A DNA stretch of 64,000 bases from Fictibacillus nanhaiensis (lineage in GTDB: Bacteria > Bacillota > Bacilli > Bacillales > Fictibacillaceae), in the NCBI RefSeq assembly GCF_023715445.1, contig NZ_JAMBOD010000003.1, positions 62,001 through 126,000 on the forward strand, in the 5' to 3' direction. The notes beneath the pieces are model-generated. The model did not search any database. It worked only from the letters and a program-made list of their open reading frames with translations, and was not told the DNA's origin. The position numbers were made by a program, and so were the translations under genes. Each line of letters begins with the position of its first letter. The first letter of the stretch is position 1. Shown one piece after another: positions 28,658-39,458 of the stretch.

Positions 28658-29725
28658 TTACTTTAAGTTTTTTACGAACTCTTCGAACTCAGCATCTGTC
28701 TTAGGAACTTTCACTTCGCCAGCGATGATCTTTTTCTTGAAATCTTCAACTGATTTAAGCGCATCTTCTTTAACGTTTTCCTGAGTTGGAGCAATTCCTA
28801 CTCCATCTTGTTTAAGACCGAATTCTACAATTTTTCCACCTGGGAATTTGCCTGCTGCTGTTTGCTCAGAAACTTCATAAACCGCTTGGTCTACGCGTTT
28901 AACCATTGAAGTAAGTGTTACGTTCTCTGGCATACCTTCTTCGTGCTGGTCACGGTCAACACCGATTACCCAAACATCTTCACCGTTCTTTTTACGGTTT
29001 TTCGCTTCTGTGAACACACCCATTCCAGTTCCGCCAGCTGCATGATAGATGATGTCAGCGCCTTGCTCATAGAACGTGTTTGCAATCTGCTGACCTTTTT
29101 CAGCTTTGTTGAAGTCTTCTGCGTATTGAACTAAAATTTCAGCATCAGGATTTGCTGTTTTAACACCAGCTTTAAATCCGTTTTCAAACTTTTTAATAAG
29201 CTCACTGTTTACTCCGCCCACAAAACCTACTTTATTAGATGTTGTCTGCATACCTGCAATTAATCCAACTAAGAAAGATCCTTCATGCTCTGAGAAAGTG
29301 ATGTTTGCTACGTTGTCACCTTTAACTACCATGTCAACGATTGCAAGCTTTGCATCAGGCTGCTGCTTTGCAACTGTTTCTACATCTGTTCCCATCAAGA
29401 AACCGATTCCGAATACAAGATCATACTTTTGACGGATTAAAGAGTTTAAGTTTGGCTTATAATCACTTTGAGCTGTAGATTGCAAATACTTGTAGCCTTT
29501 GCCTTCTTCTAAGCTGTTATCTTTTCCGAATTTCGTTAACCCTTCCCAAGCTGACTGGTTGAATGATTTATCATCTACTCCGCCAGTATCTGTTACCATA
29601 GCTACTTTAAAATCTTTTTTAGCATCTCCGCCTGATGATTTCCCATCATCAGAATTTCCGCATCCTGCTAGAATAGTACCGGCAGTCAACATTGCAGTTA
29701 CCACTAATCCTAATTTCTTTTTCAA
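28658..29725 (-). CDS. nupN: BMP-family substrate-binding lipoprotein NupN
   Basis: 355 residues. Lipoprotein signal peptide with lipobox LAGC, cysteine 22. The mature part has the BMP (PnrA-like) signature DTGGVDDKSFNQSAWEG and HEGSFLVGLIAG. It captures nucleosides outside the membrane for NupOPQ. Start TTG 29725, six bases after GGGGGAG. Placed first in the operon and followed by a stable hairpin, so it is probably the most abundant product. The GntR regulator ymfC is immediately upstream on the same strand. Confidence 0.92.
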   Translation of the reverse strand: MKKKLGLVVTAMLTAGTILAGCGNSDDGKSSGGDAKKDFKVAMVTDTGGVDDKSFNQSAWEGLTKFGKDNSLEEGKGYKYLQSTAQSDYKPNLNSLIRQKYDLVFGIGFLMGTDVETVAKQQPDAKLAIVDMVVKGDNVANITFSEHEGSFLVGLIAGMQTTSNKVGFVGGVNSELIKKFENGFKAGVKTANPDAEILVQYAEDFNKAEKGQQIANTFYEQGADIIYHAAGGTGMGVFTEAKNRKKNGEDVWVIGVDRDQHEEGMPENVTLTSMVKRVDQAVYEVSEQTAAGKFPGGKIVEFGLKQDGVGIAPTQENVKEDALKSVEDFKKKIIAGEVKVPKTDAEFEEFVKNLK

Positions 29726-29811
29726 GTCATTCTCCCCCTAAAAATGTTTTCATTTTTTATGACTGTACCCAGCTGCAATAATGTACCGATCACCCCCTAA
29801 AAAAACTTAGA

Positions 29812-30537
29812 TTAAAAACGCTTTCTTAATACCGAAAAGAGAAATTTATCTGATCTAAAGTAATTGCAAGAGTAGAGTACTGGTTCATCGTATTGATCAT
29901 AGTGCATCTGTTTTAAAATCAGCAGCGGCACTCCTTCGTCACTCTCCAGAATTTCAGAAATTCTCTCATGATAGCCGATGGGCTCAATATTTGTAACCGC
30001 ATACATAACGCGTCTACCCGTTTCTTTTTCCAGCATTTCTAAAAATGATTCATAGTCGTGAAGTCCCTTTGCCGGAAACAAATGTGCAGGCATATGGTCC
30101 TTACAGAAAACTACCGGTTCTGCATCTGCCGTTCGGACACGTTCCATCATCATAAGACCGTCTGGCAGAGAATTATTAAATTTATTAAGAAGTTCTTCTG
30201 TTACATCTGTAGTTTGCGATGAAAGAAAAATTGTGCCAGCTTTCTTTCCGCCTCTTTCTATCATATCGGTCACACTGTACAGTTCTTCAATACCTGAGGA
30301 AAATAGAGCGCGTGTTCTTACGAATGTGCCTACACCGTGTTTACGGATGAGGACGTTTTCATCTTCTAAAATACGAAGTGCTTCACGCAATGTCGCACGG
30401 CTAATGCCAAGCTGTTTAGAAAGTTCAAATTCGGAAGGTAGTTTTTCTCCCTCTTTATAGATTCCTTCTTCAATATCTTTTTTTAACTTTTCAATCACTT
30501 TTATATATAACAAGCGATGGTCAACTTTTATAGTCAT
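29812..30537 (-). CDS. ymfC: GntR/HutC-family transcriptional regulator YmfC
   Basis: 241 residues. N-terminal winged helix (about 8-75: KLPSEFELSKQLGISRATLREAL, quoted in part) and C-terminal UTRA effector domain (about 95-235). AAGGTGG precedes ATG 30537. It lies directly upstream of nupNOPQ, 86 bases apart with no terminator, so it probably controls or is co-transcribed with that importer. The effector is unknown. Confidence 0.92.
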   Translation of the reverse strand: MTIKVDHRLLYIKVIEKLKKDIEEGIYKEGEKLPSEFELSKQLGISRATLREALRILEDENVLIRKHGVGTFVRTRALFSSGIEELYSVTDMIERGGKKAGTIFLSSQTTDVTEELLNKFNNSLPDGLMMMERVRTADAEPVVFCKDHMPAHLFPAKGLHDYESFLEMLEKETGRRVMYAVTNIEPIGYHERISEILESDEGVPLLILKQMHYDQYDEPVLYSCNYFRSDKFLFSVLRKRF

Positions 30538-30613
30538 TTTATAAAACCACCTTAACTAGTTGTTCGACGTATGACAAATTATCAGTAGAATCGACATTAA
30601 TATACCATTTTTA

Positions 30614-30641
30614 ATTCTATAAATAAATACTATTTTTACAA
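30614..30641 (-). promoter_or_regulatory. Putative sigma-A promoter of ymfC
   Basis: TTGTAA (30636-30641), 16 bases, TAGAAT (30614-30619) on the minus strand in a very AT-rich segment, so chance matches are likely. Confidence 0.35.
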
Positions 30642-30700
30642 ATTTTTAATGGGTGTTATTTTTATTTTCCATTTTTTCAAAAGGTTGGGAAATTTCATAT

Positions 30701-30730
30701 AAAAAAACGGGCAATAAAAGCCCGTTTTTT
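30701..30730 (-). terminator. Rho-independent terminator of ftsK/spoIIIE
   Basis: AAAAAACGGGC (30702-30712) against GCCCGTTTTTT (30720-30730), loop of 7, T-run on the minus strand. The stem begins inside the ftsK stop codon. Confidence 0.93.
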
Positions 30731-33096
30731 TATGAACTTGAAGCTTCTTTTTCTTCAGGCATTGCAGATATCAGAACTTCTCGCGGTTTTGATCCTTCAT
30801 AAGGTCCTACGATTCCTTTTGACTCCATCGTGTCAATCAATCTTGCCGCTCTGGAGTATCCAATCCTGAACCTTCTTTGCAGCATCGAGACCGACGCCGT
30901 CTGCATATCGACAACAAGTTTAACTGCATCAGAAAACAGATCATCCTCTGATTCCATAACAGCAGGTTCAGCTTCTTCTGTAGGAATCATTTCCTTTTGA
31001 TACTGAGCTTTTTGCTGACTTACACAATGGTCAACAATCGTTTCAACTTCCTCATCTGAAAGAAAAGCTCCCTGCACACGTACAGGCTTTGATGCACCTG
31101 AAGGGAAGAAAAGCATGTCTCCTCTGCCCAGCAGTTTTTCAGCACCACCCATATCCAGAATCGTTCTTGAATCTGTTTGTGAAGATACACTGAAGGCAAT
31201 CCTCGAAGGAATATTGGCTTTAATTACTCCTGTAATAACATCCACTGACGGTCTTTGTGTAGCGATGATCAGATGGATGCCTGCAGCACGTGCCATTTGA
31301 GCTAGACGTGTGATAGCATCTTCCACATCGCCTGATGCAACCATCATCAAATCAGCAAGCTCATCTACAATAACAACAATGTAAGGTAAAAATGGCTGTT
31401 TTGCGTCACTCTTTCCATTCTGCTTTCTAATCGATTCATTGTAGCCTTCAATATTACGTGTACCGCTATGAGAGAATAATTCATATCTTCTTTCCATCTC
31501 TGAAACCACTCTTTTAAGGGCTTGAGCAGCTTTTTTAGGCTCTGTAACAACAGGGGCTAACAGGTGAGGAATCCCGTTGTACATATTTAGCTCGACCATT
31601 TTAGGATCGATCATCATCATTTTTACTTCGTGTGGTTTAGCCCGCATAAGAATACTTGTTATTATGCCGTTAACACATACGCTTTTACCGCTGCCAGTTG
31701 CACCTGCTACAAGTAGGTGAGGCATCTTGGCCAGATCCGCAATAATAGGCTCACCCGAAATATCTCTTCCAAGCCCGATTGAAAGCGGTGACTTCTGTCC
31801 CGAAAACTGAGGAGCCTCCAGCACTTCCCGTAAAGTAACCATTGAGATCTCACCATTTGGCACTTCAATTCCAACTGCCGATTTTCCTGGTATGGGTGCT
31901 TCAATCCTAATATCCTTCGCAGCAAGCGCCAATGCCAAGTCATCTGTTAAATTCACGATTTTGCTTACTTTCACCCCAACATCCGGATAAACTTCGTATT
32001 TTGTAACAGCAGGTCCTAAGTGAACCTTTAGAACCTTTGCTTTAACACCAAAACTCTCAAATGTTTTTTCAAGTTTTTTAGCATTGCTTTTACTCGCAGC
32101 ATACTGCTTTTCCTTATGCTGCCCGCTGTTTTTGGGAGTTCGCAGGTGCTTCATGGATGGAAGCTGATAATGTTCATTCTGAATAACCTCATCACCAAAG
32201 TTTGCAGGAAGAGGTGACGCGGCCGGACCACTTTCTGCTTTTTCTGTGTTTTGTTTTTTCGCAGCTTCATCGGCATCATTGAAGCTTTGTGAACCGAATT
32301 TTAATTGGACACCACTCTCTGTATGATGAACACGTTTTGTAAAATCCTCGATTACCGGTTCCTCTGCTATGATGATCTCTTCAGTCTCTTCTTCATCATC
32401 AATATCCTCAGAAGGCGGCTTTAATTTCTTTTTTTCATTTGATTTCTTGGAACGTTCTGCAGCCATTGCATTTTTCTTTTCCAGAAGATACTCTTTTAAT
32501 CTTGCCGTTGTTTCGTTTGTCCCCGAAACTATTTTCTGGACAACAACAGATAATGATTTCCCTGTTATTAGAAGCAGACTTCCAATAATTAAAAAGAAGA
32601 TAACAAGTTTAGTACCGCCAGCTCCAAATAAGAAATAAAATAGTGCAAAACCAATAGAACCTATGATTCCGCCGCCTAGATCATCTGTGGATGTTGAGCC
32701 CTGCAGCTGCAGCCAATACAGGTCCCAAGTATTTCTTATTACAGATGCATCCTTCCAGTCTCCCCCATTTGTTAAATGTTCAAAAAGCGTTAAATGACTT
32801 AATACGAGAAACGAAAAAAACAGGATATAAATCCCGGATAATCTTTTTGAAATTAAAACCGGCCAGCTTCGTTTCCATATTAGGTAAAACGATAAAAGTA
32901 TACAAGCAAGCAATAATATCCCGTACCATTCGCCGCTAAAAAAACGTAATAGATGGACGAATGCCATACCGACATTCCCCATTTTGGCAAGACCTAAAGA
33001 AGCAAGCGCCAATAAAGAAAGCCCTGCAATCTCATATGTTAATTGTTCTTTCCATCTGCCGTTATTTTTAGCTTTCTTTTTTTTGTTTTTTGCCAC
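30730..33096 (-). CDS. spoIIIE: DNA translocase FtsK/SpoIIIE
   Basis: 788 residues. Pumps chromosomal DNA into the forespore and clears trapped DNA at septa. N-terminal membrane domain (about 20-185, four helices), charged linker (about 190-310), RecA-like motor with Walker A GATGSGKS and Walker [12 protein letters not shown], and C-terminal gamma winged helix (about 715-775: [19 protein letters not shown], in part). Start GTG 33096, six bases after GAGGTG; a GTG nine bases upstream overlaps that site. This locus next to tepA/ylzJ and ymfC is that of spoIIIE in B. subtilis. Confidence 0.94.
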   Translation of the reverse strand: MAKNKKKKAKNNGRWKEQLTYEIAGLSLLALASLGLAKMGNVGMAFVHLLRFFSGEWYGILLLACILLSFYLIWKRSWPVLISKRLSGIYILFFSFLVLSHLTLFEHLTNGGDWKDASVIRNTWDLYWLQLQGSTSTDDLGGGIIGSIGFALFYFLFGAGGTKLVIFFLIIGSLLLITGKSLSVVVQKIVSGTNETTARLKEYLLEKKNAMAAERSKKSNEKKKLKPPSEDIDDEEETEEIIIAEEPVIEDFTKRVHHTESGVQLKFGSQSFNDADEAAKKQNTEKAESGPAASPLPANFGDEVIQNEHYQLPSMKHLRTPKNSGQHKEKQYAASKSNAKKLEKTFESFGVKAKVLKVHLGPAVTKYEVYPDVGVKVSKIVNLTDDLALALAAKDIRIEAPIPGKSAVGIEVPNGEISMVTLREVLEAPQFSGQKSPLSIGLGRDISGEPIIADLAKMPHLLVAGATGSGKSVCVNGIITSILMRAKPHEVKMMMIDPKMVELNMYNGIPHLLAPVVTEPKKAAQALKRVVSEMERRYELFSHSGTRNIEGYNESIRKQNGKSDAKQPFLPYIVVIVDELADLMMVASGDVEDAITRLAQMARAAGIHLIIATQRPSVDVITGVIKANIPSRIAFSVSSQTDSRTILDMGGAEKLLGRGDMLFFPSGASKPVRVQGAFLSDEEVETIVDHCVSQQKAQYQKEMIPTEEAEPAVMESEDDLFSDAVKLVVDMQTASVSMLQRRFRIGYSRAARLIDTMESKGIVGPYEGSKPREVLISAMPEEKEASSS

Positions 33097-33143
33097 TGGA
33101 TTCACCTCACAACCATGCTGATTTTTCTTTTATGTATGTATGC

Positions 33144-33185
33144 AAAAAAAGGAAAGAAAAGCAGCCCTGCAAAAGAAAGGCTGCT
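33144..33185 (-). terminator. Rho-independent terminator of tepA-ylzJ
   Basis: AGCAGCC (33160-33166) against GGCTGCT (33179-33185), loop of 12, U-rich tail (TTTTCTTTCCTTTTTTT) on the minus strand. Confidence 0.8.
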
Positions 33186-33220
33186 CAAATTTAGTATAGC
33201 ATAATTCTTTAGATGACTAA

Positions 33221-33430
33221 TTAAAAGTTACGCAGCGTCATTCCTGGCTGACAGTCTTCTAATAAATAATGAGAAGGGTCTGTACTCATGATCTGAACGA
33301 TTCTTGTTTCATCTCCAACACGCTCCACAAGAACTGGAACATCATTGTAAAGTATTACATTCTGCAAAGTTGTTTCGTTTCCTTCTTGTGGAAACATCAA
33401 TTCGTAAGGCTGCATGGTATACCATATCAT
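33221..33430 (-). CDS. ylzJ: YlzJ-like small protein
   Basis: 69 residues of the YlzJ family, function unknown. The N-terminus [14 protein letters not shown] and the mid-region [18 protein letters not shown] are recognisable. The ATG overlaps the tepA stop as ATGA, so it is translationally coupled to tepA. No membrane segment or signal. Confidence 0.85.
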   Translation of the reverse strand: MIWYTMQPYELMFPQEGNETTLQNVILYNDVPVLVERVGDETRIVQIMSTDPSHYLLEDCQPGMTLRNF

Positions 33431-34179
33431 TGCTTTATACCATTGCTTTCAATATTTTTATGTTCGTCGATTAATTCGTTCAGTTTTTTTATAGCCTGCC
33501 CAAGACCCCCCACTTCATTTATAAGGCCATCCTTAACGGCATCCGTACCTATCACATTTGTTCCGATATCTCTCGTTAGATTCCCTTTAGAAAACATAAG
33601 CTCTTTAAAGCGTTCCTCACTGATTTCCGAATGGCTTGTTACAAACGAAATAACCCTTTCTTGCATTTTATCCAGATATTCAAAGGTTTGCGGTACTCCA
33701 ATAACAAGTCCAGTCAGTCTTACAGGATGTATGGTCATCGTGGCAGTTGGAACGATAAATGAATACTTTGCGCTTACAGCGATTGGAACGCCGATAGAAT
33801 GTCCGCCCCCTAATACTAGGGAAACACTTGGTTTTGACAAGGAAGCGATCATTTCTGATATGGCAAGACCCGCTTCCACATCTCCGCCCACTGTATTCAA
33901 AATAACCAGCAATCCTTCAATCTTATGATTTTGTTCGATCGCAACGAGCTGCGGAATTAAATGCTCATACTTCGTTGCTTTGTTATTCGGAGGCAGCTGC
34001 ATATGTCCCTCAATCTGCCCTACGATCGTTAAACAATGGATGCTCGAACCTTCCATCGTCGGTACGTTTGTTTGTCCTAATGACTGGATCTTTTGAATCA
34101 GTCCAGAGCTGTTATCATCTGTTTTCTTAGGAGCCGGAGCATCCGGATTCGGTGTTTCTGTTTCAGGTGTTTGGTCCAT
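33427..34179 (-). CDS. tepA: TepA/ClpP-like translocation-enhancing peptidase
   Basis: 250 residues, ClpP-like serine peptidase of the TepA family, linked in B. subtilis to protein export and spore outgrowth. Candidate catalytic residues are S128 (GGGHSIG) and H151 (MTIHP), both at ClpP-equivalent positions, preceded by [13 protein letters not shown]. The first 30 residues are Pro/Thr-rich and probably disordered. ATG 34179 has AAGGGG at 8 bases; an in-frame upstream extension lacks a site. Forms an operon with ylzJ. Confidence 0.9.
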   Translation of the reverse strand: MDQTPETETPNPDAPAPKKTDDNSSGLIQKIQSLGQTNVPTMEGSSIHCLTIVGQIEGHMQLPPNNKATKYEHLIPQLVAIEQNHKIEGLLVILNTVGGDVEAGLAISEMIASLSKPSVSLVLGGGHSIGVPIAVSAKYSFIVPTATMTIHPVRLTGLVIGVPQTFEYLDKMQERVISFVTSHSEISEERFKELMFSKGNLTRDIGTNVIGTDAVKDGLINEVGGLGQAIKKLNELIDEHKNIESNGIKQ

Positions 34180-34243
34180 AGTTTCTACCCCTTCTCTGTT
34201 AGTTCTTCTTAGTATGGGCGTTATTTCCAAACGTATGAGAGAA

Positions 34244-34273
34244 AATAAAAAAAACCCGCTGCAGGAGCGGGTT
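34244..34273 (-). terminator. Rho-independent terminator of rnjB
   Basis: AACCCGCT (34253-34260) against AGCGGGTT (34266-34273), loop of 5, T8 tail on the minus strand. The stem includes two bases of the rnjB stop codon. Confidence 0.9.
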
Positions 34274-35939
34274 AAATTTCCATAATAATCGGCATGATCA
34301 TTGGTCTTCTTTTTGTTTTCTCAAAAAGATACTGACTTAAAGTATCTCTTACATTTGATTTTAAGCTTGACCATTCTTTCATGTTTTCGTTCATGCACTT
34401 TTCGAGTACTTCACGCACTTTTGTATTCGCTTCCTGAAGTAAGGCTTCACTTTCACGGACATAAACAAATCCACGGGAGATAATTTCCGGTCCTGAAATC
34501 AACTGGTGAGAATCCTTGCTTATCGTTACAACTACAACTAATATCCCGTCTTGTGACAGCAATTTGCGGTCGCGCAGAACGATATTTCCAATGTCACCCA
34601 CTCCGAGACCATCGACCAGAACATTCCCTGACGGAACTTTCCCTGTCTTTTGTGCCTGTCCATTCGCAAACTCCACAACCTCACCTTTATCAATGATAAA
34701 GATGTTATCCTTTTCTACCCCAACTTCTACAGCTAGTTTTTGATGGGCTTTTTGCATTTTATACTCACCATGAACAGGGATAAAGTATTTCGGTTTCATC
34801 ATACTCAGCATAAACTTAAGCTCTTCTGCACTTCCATGACCTGAAACATGGACTTTTTTCTGTCCAAAGATCACATCTGCACCCGTTCTCATCAGCTTGT
34901 CGACCATTTTCGCAACCGAAGTCTCATTGCCAGGTATCGGGGTAGCGGCAATGACAACTGTATCTGAAGGACGCAATGCAATCTGTTTATGAGATTTTTG
35001 AGCCATTCTGGACAGAGCAGCCATAGACTCACCCTGGCTTCCTGTAGTTAGAATAACAACTCTGTCATCACTGTAATCGTTTGCTTGATCGATTGAAATC
35101 AGCAGATCTTTTTCAATATTCAAGTACCCAAGCTGAGAAGCGATGTCTACAACTTTCACCATGCTTCTTCCGTTCACGGCTACTTTTCTGTTTGTTTTCG
35201 CCGCTGCATTCATTACTTGCTGTACCCGGTGTACATTTGATGCAAAGGAAGCAATTATGATTCGGCCTTTTGCCACTTGAAACACATCCAGAATCTCATG
35301 GCCTACTTGTGCTTCTGGACCCGTTGAGCCTGGCCGTTCTGCGTTGGTACTGTCTGAAAGCAGACAAAGCACCCCTTCTTCCGCAAGAGCTGAAATCTTT
35401 CCGAATTCCGTGTGCTGCCCATCAATAGGAGTGTGATCAATTTTAAAATCACCAGTATTTGCAATGATTCCCTGTGACGTGTGAATTGCAATACCTACTG
35501 CATCTGGAATACTGTGGTTAACATGAAAAAAGCTCACTTTTGCGCTGTTAAATGATAATTTCTGGTTTGTTTCTATTAAATTCAGTTCGGTTGAACGCAA
35601 TAATCCTGCTTCTTTTAATTTTGCTTCAACAAGCCCTAAAGTTAGTCGAGTGCCATAGACAGGTACCGGGACTTGTCTTAAAACATAAGGAAGTCCGCCG
35701 ATATGATCTTCATGGGCATGGGTCAGAAAAATTCCTGTTACACGTTCAAGGTTCTCCTTTAAGTAAGTCACATCCGGTATGACAATATCAATTCCGAGCA
35801 TTTCCTCTTTCGGGAACATTAGACCGGAGTCCATAACAAAAATTTCTTCACCCGTATCCACTACATACATGTTTTTGCCGATCTCACCTACTCCGCCCAG
35901 GGCAAAAACCTTTATTTTATCTCTATTTTGTTTTGACAA
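34272..35939 (-). CDS. rnjB: Ribonuclease J (J2 locus)
   Basis: 555 residues, beta-lactamase/beta-CASP ribonuclease. Metal motif HAHEDH (74-79) is complete, with further NTGDFKIDH and HVSGHGS. C-terminal domain from about 450. The position between dapA and tepA is that of B. subtilis rnjB (ymfA), whose product, as I recall, has a degenerate motif here; this one looks competent. Start TTG 35939, 10 bases after AGGAGG. Works with RNase J1 (not in this window) in 5'-3' decay and RNA maturation. Confidence 0.9.
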   Translation of the reverse strand: MSKQNRDKIKVFALGGVGEIGKNMYVVDTGEEIFVMDSGLMFPKEEMLGIDIVIPDVTYLKENLERVTGIFLTHAHEDHIGGLPYVLRQVPVPVYGTRLTLGLVEAKLKEAGLLRSTELNLIETNQKLSFNSAKVSFFHVNHSIPDAVGIAIHTSQGIIANTGDFKIDHTPIDGQHTEFGKISALAEEGVLCLLSDSTNAERPGSTGPEAQVGHEILDVFQVAKGRIIIASFASNVHRVQQVMNAAAKTNRKVAVNGRSMVKVVDIASQLGYLNIEKDLLISIDQANDYSDDRVVILTTGSQGESMAALSRMAQKSHKQIALRPSDTVVIAATPIPGNETSVAKMVDKLMRTGADVIFGQKKVHVSGHGSAEELKFMLSMMKPKYFIPVHGEYKMQKAHQKLAVEVGVEKDNIFIIDKGEVVEFANGQAQKTGKVPSGNVLVDGLGVGDIGNIVLRDRKLLSQDGILVVVVTISKDSHQLISGPEIISRGFVYVRESEALLQEANTKVREVLEKCMNENMKEWSSLKSNVRDTLSQYLFEKTKRRPMIMPIIMEI

Positions 35940-35999
35940 TGTGTATATTCCTCCTAAGTTGTATGTAAAAAAATAATCCCGATCACGTCACTTACAAAC

Positions 36000-36029
36000 A
36001 TTATACCGTATCAGAGGAATACAAAACAA
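36000..36029 (-). promoter_or_regulatory. Putative sigma-A promoter of rnjB
   Basis: Perfect TATAAT (36000-36005), spacer of 18, TTGTTT (36024-36029) on the minus strand. The remaining gap to the dapA terminator holds no gene; a weak GGCTG/CAGCC inverted pair lies at 36066-36094. Confidence 0.55.
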
Positions 36030-36165
36030 GACTGAGCGAATGACAAATAAAAATAAAGAAAACGCGGCTGTCGAAAAGCCCATATCCGTCAGCCTTAGTT
36101 GTGCTTATACTTTATTCCTGATCTTCATCGTTGATCTATGAGTGATAAAGTTAAACTCTTTTTTA

Positions 36166-36195
36166 GTAAAAAAAACAAACCGGAAACCCGGTTTG
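36166..36195 (-). terminator. Rho-independent terminator of the dpaA-dapA operon
   Basis: CAAACCGG (36176-36183) against CCGGTTTG (36188-36195), loop of 4, T8 tail on the minus strand. Begins 6 bases past the dapA stop. Confidence 0.92.
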
Positions 36196-36200
36196 CTTCT

Positions 36201-37070
36201 TTATATTTCACTTAAACATGCAGAAAGTGCTGATCTTTCAGCTTGATTTAGGGGCAATAAAGGAAGTCTGACCCCGCCAACATCAAGTCCCTTTAATTGT
36301 AAAGCTGTCTTTACAGGAGCCGGACTTGGCGCTTTAAACAACTCATTCATAACAGGAAGAAGTTTTCGGTGAAGACGTGCCGCTTCTTTGTTCTCCCCAT
36401 TATGAAAGGCTTGGATCATAGCTTGCATTTCATTTCCTATTACATGTGAAGCTACTGATACGATCCCTGCACTCCCGACCGCAAGAGATGGAAGTGTTAA
36501 CCCGTCATCTCCGCTGTACAGCAAAAAGTCATCAGGCGTTTTTTCAATGATTTCACTCATCGTATCTAAGTTGCCGCCTGCATCTTTTAAAGCGACAATG
36601 TTAGGTATTTCAGATAATCGAACAACCGTGTCTACTGACGTGGAAACAATGGTTCTGCCCGGTACATTATAAGCCATGATAGGCAGTCTGACTGCCTCTG
36701 CTATAGCTTTATAATGGGCGATGATTCCTTCCTGGCTGGGCTTATTGTAATAAGGTGTTACGATCAAGAGGGCATCGACGCCAATTTCTTCAGCTTTTTT
36801 CGAAAGATCAATTGACGCCTTTGTATTGTTGCTCCCTGTACCAGCAATAACCGGAACTTTTCCATCAACTACTTTAACAACATGTTTGAACAGTGCTATT
36901 TTTTCTTCAGTTGTCAAAGTAGGTGACTCACCTGTAGTACCTGATACTACTAAGCTCTCCGTTCCATTATTGATCAGATGGTTTATAAGTTTTGTTGTTT
37001 TGGAAAAATCAACATTTCCTTTACTGTCAAAAGGTGTGACCATCGCGGTACTAATACTTCCAAAATTCAT
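36201..37070 (-). CDS. dapA: 4-hydroxy-tetrahydrodipicolinate synthase
   Basis: 289 residues. Condenses aspartate semialdehyde and pyruvate, supplying both diaminopimelate/lysine and the dipicolinate made by DpaAB. Schiff-base lysine K162 (IVALKDAGG), Tyr 134 in YNVPGRT, and GTTGESPTL are present. ATG 37070 is 8 bases after GAGGAG and gives MNFGSISTAM; a GTG at 37079 overlaps that site. Last gene of the five-gene cluster. Confidence 0.96.
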   Translation of the reverse strand: MNFGSISTAMVTPFDSKGNVDFSKTTKLINHLINNGTESLVVSGTTGESPTLTTEEKIALFKHVVKVVDGKVPVIAGTGSNNTKASIDLSKKAEEIGVDALLIVTPYYNKPSQEGIIAHYKAIAEAVRLPIMAYNVPGRTIVSTSVDTVVRLSEIPNIVALKDAGGNLDTMSEIIEKTPDDFLLYSGDDGLTLPSLAVGSAGIVSVASHVIGNEMQAMIQAFHNGENKEAARLHRKLLPVMNELFKAPSPAPVKTALQLKGLDVGGVRLPLLPLNQAERSALSACLSEI

Positions 37071-37082
37071 TTCGTTCACTCC

Positions 37083-38348
37083 TCAATACTCATTAAACTG
37101 CTGCTGTACAATTTCTTGCAAGTTGGTAGAAATCCCTTCTTCATTTAAGCGAAACGTGGTATGAAGAGCATTAACTGATTCAATTAAATCTTCTTTTCTT
37201 ACTAATACCCAGATGGTAGTATGGGAGTCTGCGGACTGCAGAATCTGAATATTTCTGCTTGAAAGTGATTCCACAATTGCAGCTGTTACGCCTGGGGTGC
37301 CTGCGATACCGGCACCTACTGCTGAAACTTTTGCACAGTTCCTTGTCACTTCAGGTTCATATCCTATTTCTTTTAATTTTGCCAATGCTTGATCTGTCTT
37401 ATCTTCCATGATCGTGTAAACAACACCTTTAGGAGAGATGTTAATAAAATCGACAGAAATCTGTTCTTGTGCCATCGCCTTAAAAACTTTTGTCTGCAGG
37501 TCATATTGGCCGTCATTAGCATACACTTTAATCTGTGTAATGTTTGATACATGTGCGATCCCTGTAATGATAGACTCTTGTACGTCTTTACCTGCTGGTC
37601 CTTTTAATGAAGAAGTTACAAGTGTTCCAGGAAGGTCTGAATACGTAGAACGGATTCGAAGCGGAATTTTGGCCTGCATCGCAATCTCAACCGCTCTCGG
37701 ATGAATGACTTTAGCACCTTGATAAGCCATATTGCAGATCTCTGCATATGTCACCACTGAGAGAGGCCGTGCATCTTTTACAAGTCTTGGATCAGCAGTC
37801 ATTACCCCTTCTACATCTGTAAAGATGTCAATAAACTCTGCCTGAAGTGCGGCTCCAAGGGCAGATGCGCTCGTATCGCTGCCGCCTCGTCCAAGTGTAG
37901 CTATATCCCCGCTTTTAGACTGGCCTTGAAAACCGGCAACAACTACTACTGAGTGATTTTCAAGCTCTGATTTAATACGCTCGCATTTCATATCTATAAT
38001 TCTTGCGTTTGAAAAATCGTCATTTGTTCTGAATCCGGCTTGAGGACCTGTCAGAGCAGCTGCTGGTAATCCAGAAGCATTAAGCAGACCTGAAAATACG
38101 ACCGAAGAAATAATTTCTCCGCAAGATAAAAGAAGATCCTGTTCCCGGTTTGATATTTTATTCTTTTCACCTAAAAGGCTCAGCAATGTATCAGTTGCGT
38201 ACGGATCGCCAAACCTTCCCATAGCAGAAACGACGCAAACTACTTTATACCCTTCAGCCACAGCTTTTTGAATATGACGAACGGCTTCAAGACGCCCTGT
38301 TTCTTCTTTTAGAGAAGTTCCCCCAAATTTTTGAACGATAATCTTCAT
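37083..38348 (-). CDS. dapG: Aspartate kinase I
   Basis: 421 residues. Phosphorylates aspartate, the first step of the pathway. N-terminal kinase domain with VQKFGGTSL and TLGRGGSDTSA; two C-terminal ACT domains (about 270-400). In B. subtilis this isozyme responds to diaminopimelate. Lies 12 bases upstream of dapA and 21 bases after asd. No internal second start matching the LysC-type small subunit is evident, in line with DapG-type enzymes. Confidence 0.94.
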   Translation of the reverse strand: MKIIVQKFGGTSLKEETGRLEAVRHIQKAVAEGYKVVCVVSAMGRFGDPYATDTLLSLLGEKNKISNREQDLLLSCGEIISSVVFSGLLNASGLPAAALTGPQAGFRTNDDFSNARIIDMKCERIKSELENHSVVVVAGFQGQSKSGDIATLGRGGSDTSASALGAALQAEFIDIFTDVEGVMTADPRLVKDARPLSVVTYAEICNMAYQGAKVIHPRAVEIAMQAKIPLRIRSTYSDLPGTLVTSSLKGPAGKDVQESIITGIAHVSNITQIKVYANDGQYDLQTKVFKAMAQEQISVDFINISPKGVVYTIMEDKTDQALAKLKEIGYEPEVTRNCAKVSAVGAGIAGTPGVTAAIVESLSSRNIQILQSADSHTTIWVLVRKEDLIESVNALHTTFRLNEEGISTNLQEIVQQQFNEY

Positions 38349-38369
38349 GAATGCACCTTCTTTATGAAA

Positions 38370-39413
38370 TTAAAGCAAGTTTAGCTTGATTAAACTTTCC
38401 GCAATCTGTACAGAGTTATAAGCTGCCCCTTTTAAGAGATTATCTGACACGACCCACATGTGATAAGCATTTTCGCGGTCTAAGTCTTTACGGATTCTCC
38501 CTACAAACACATCAGGCAGCCCTGCCGCTAAAGCCGGCATAGGATAGATTTGTTCCGCGGGCTTATCTTGAAGTGTTACACCTGAAGCATTACTTAGTAA
38601 TTCTCTTATTTCCTGAACGGAAGGATTTCCGCTTTCAAATTCTGCATATAAAGATTCAGAGTGTCCTGTTTCAACTGGCAGTCTGACACAAGTGGCCGCG
38701 ATCTCAAGATTCTCTAAATGCATAATTTTCTTTGTCTCATTCATCATTTTTAATTCTTCAAATGTATATCCGTTCTCTTCAAATTTATCGATTTGAGGCA
38801 CTGCATTAAACGCAATTTGATAATGCTTCTTATCAGATGCACAAGGCATGATTGAAGCTTCAAAAGGCTCATCGTTTAAAACAGCTTTCGATTGCTCCTT
38901 TAATTCTTCAACTGCTTTTGCGCCAGCTCCTGAAACCGCTTGATAAGTAGAAACAATAACTTTTTTAAGCCGATATTTTTCATGCAGCGGCTGTAGGGCT
39001 ACTACCATCTGAATCGTAGAGCAATTCGGATTGGCAATGATTCCGTTATGGTTTAATAAATCTTGCTCATTTACTTCTGGCACAACAAGGGGCACGTTCG
39101 GATCCATACGGAACGCGCTTGTGTTGTCAACAACGATCGCTCCTCTTTTTACAGCTTCATGCGCAAGCTGCTTTGAAACAGATCCGCCTGCGGAAAACAG
39201 TGCAAGATCAACACCTTCGAATGCTTCAGGTGTTGCTTCCTGTATCGTATGTTCTTCACCCTTATAAGTGATGACCTGTCCGGCAGACCTTTTACTAGCA
39301 AGAAGTGATAACTTGCCGATCGGAAAATTCTTTTCACTTAACGTATTTAACATTTGCTGGCCAACTGCGCCAGTTGCACCTACTACGGCTACATGATATA
39401 GTTTTTGGCTCAT
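38370..39413 (-). CDS. asd: Aspartate-semialdehyde dehydrogenase
   Basis: 347 residues. Reduces aspartyl phosphate to aspartate semialdehyde with NADPH. GATGAVGQQ is the cofactor loop, NPNCSTIQ holds the catalytic cysteine, and RLPVETGHSES supplies the substrate arginine and histidine. AAAGGAG precedes the ATG. A hairpin lies between dpaB and asd, so it may also be expressed apart from the sporulation genes. Confidence 0.96.
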   Translation of the reverse strand: MSQKLYHVAVVGATGAVGQQMLNTLSEKNFPIGKLSLLASKRSAGQVITYKGEEHTIQEATPEAFEGVDLALFSAGGSVSKQLAHEAVKRGAIVVDNTSAFRMDPNVPLVVPEVNEQDLLNHNGIIANPNCSTIQMVVALQPLHEKYRLKKVIVSTYQAVSGAGAKAVEELKEQSKAVLNDEPFEASIMPCASDKKHYQIAFNAVPQIDKFEENGYTFEELKMMNETKKIMHLENLEIAATCVRLPVETGHSESLYAEFESGNPSVQEIRELLSNASGVTLQDKPAEQIYPMPALAAGLPDVFVGRIRKDLDRENAYHMWVVSDNLLKGAAYNSVQIAESLIKLNLL

Positions 39414-39458
39414 CTTTTATTAACTCCTTTATTGTTTAAGGTAAGCAAGCTACAACAG

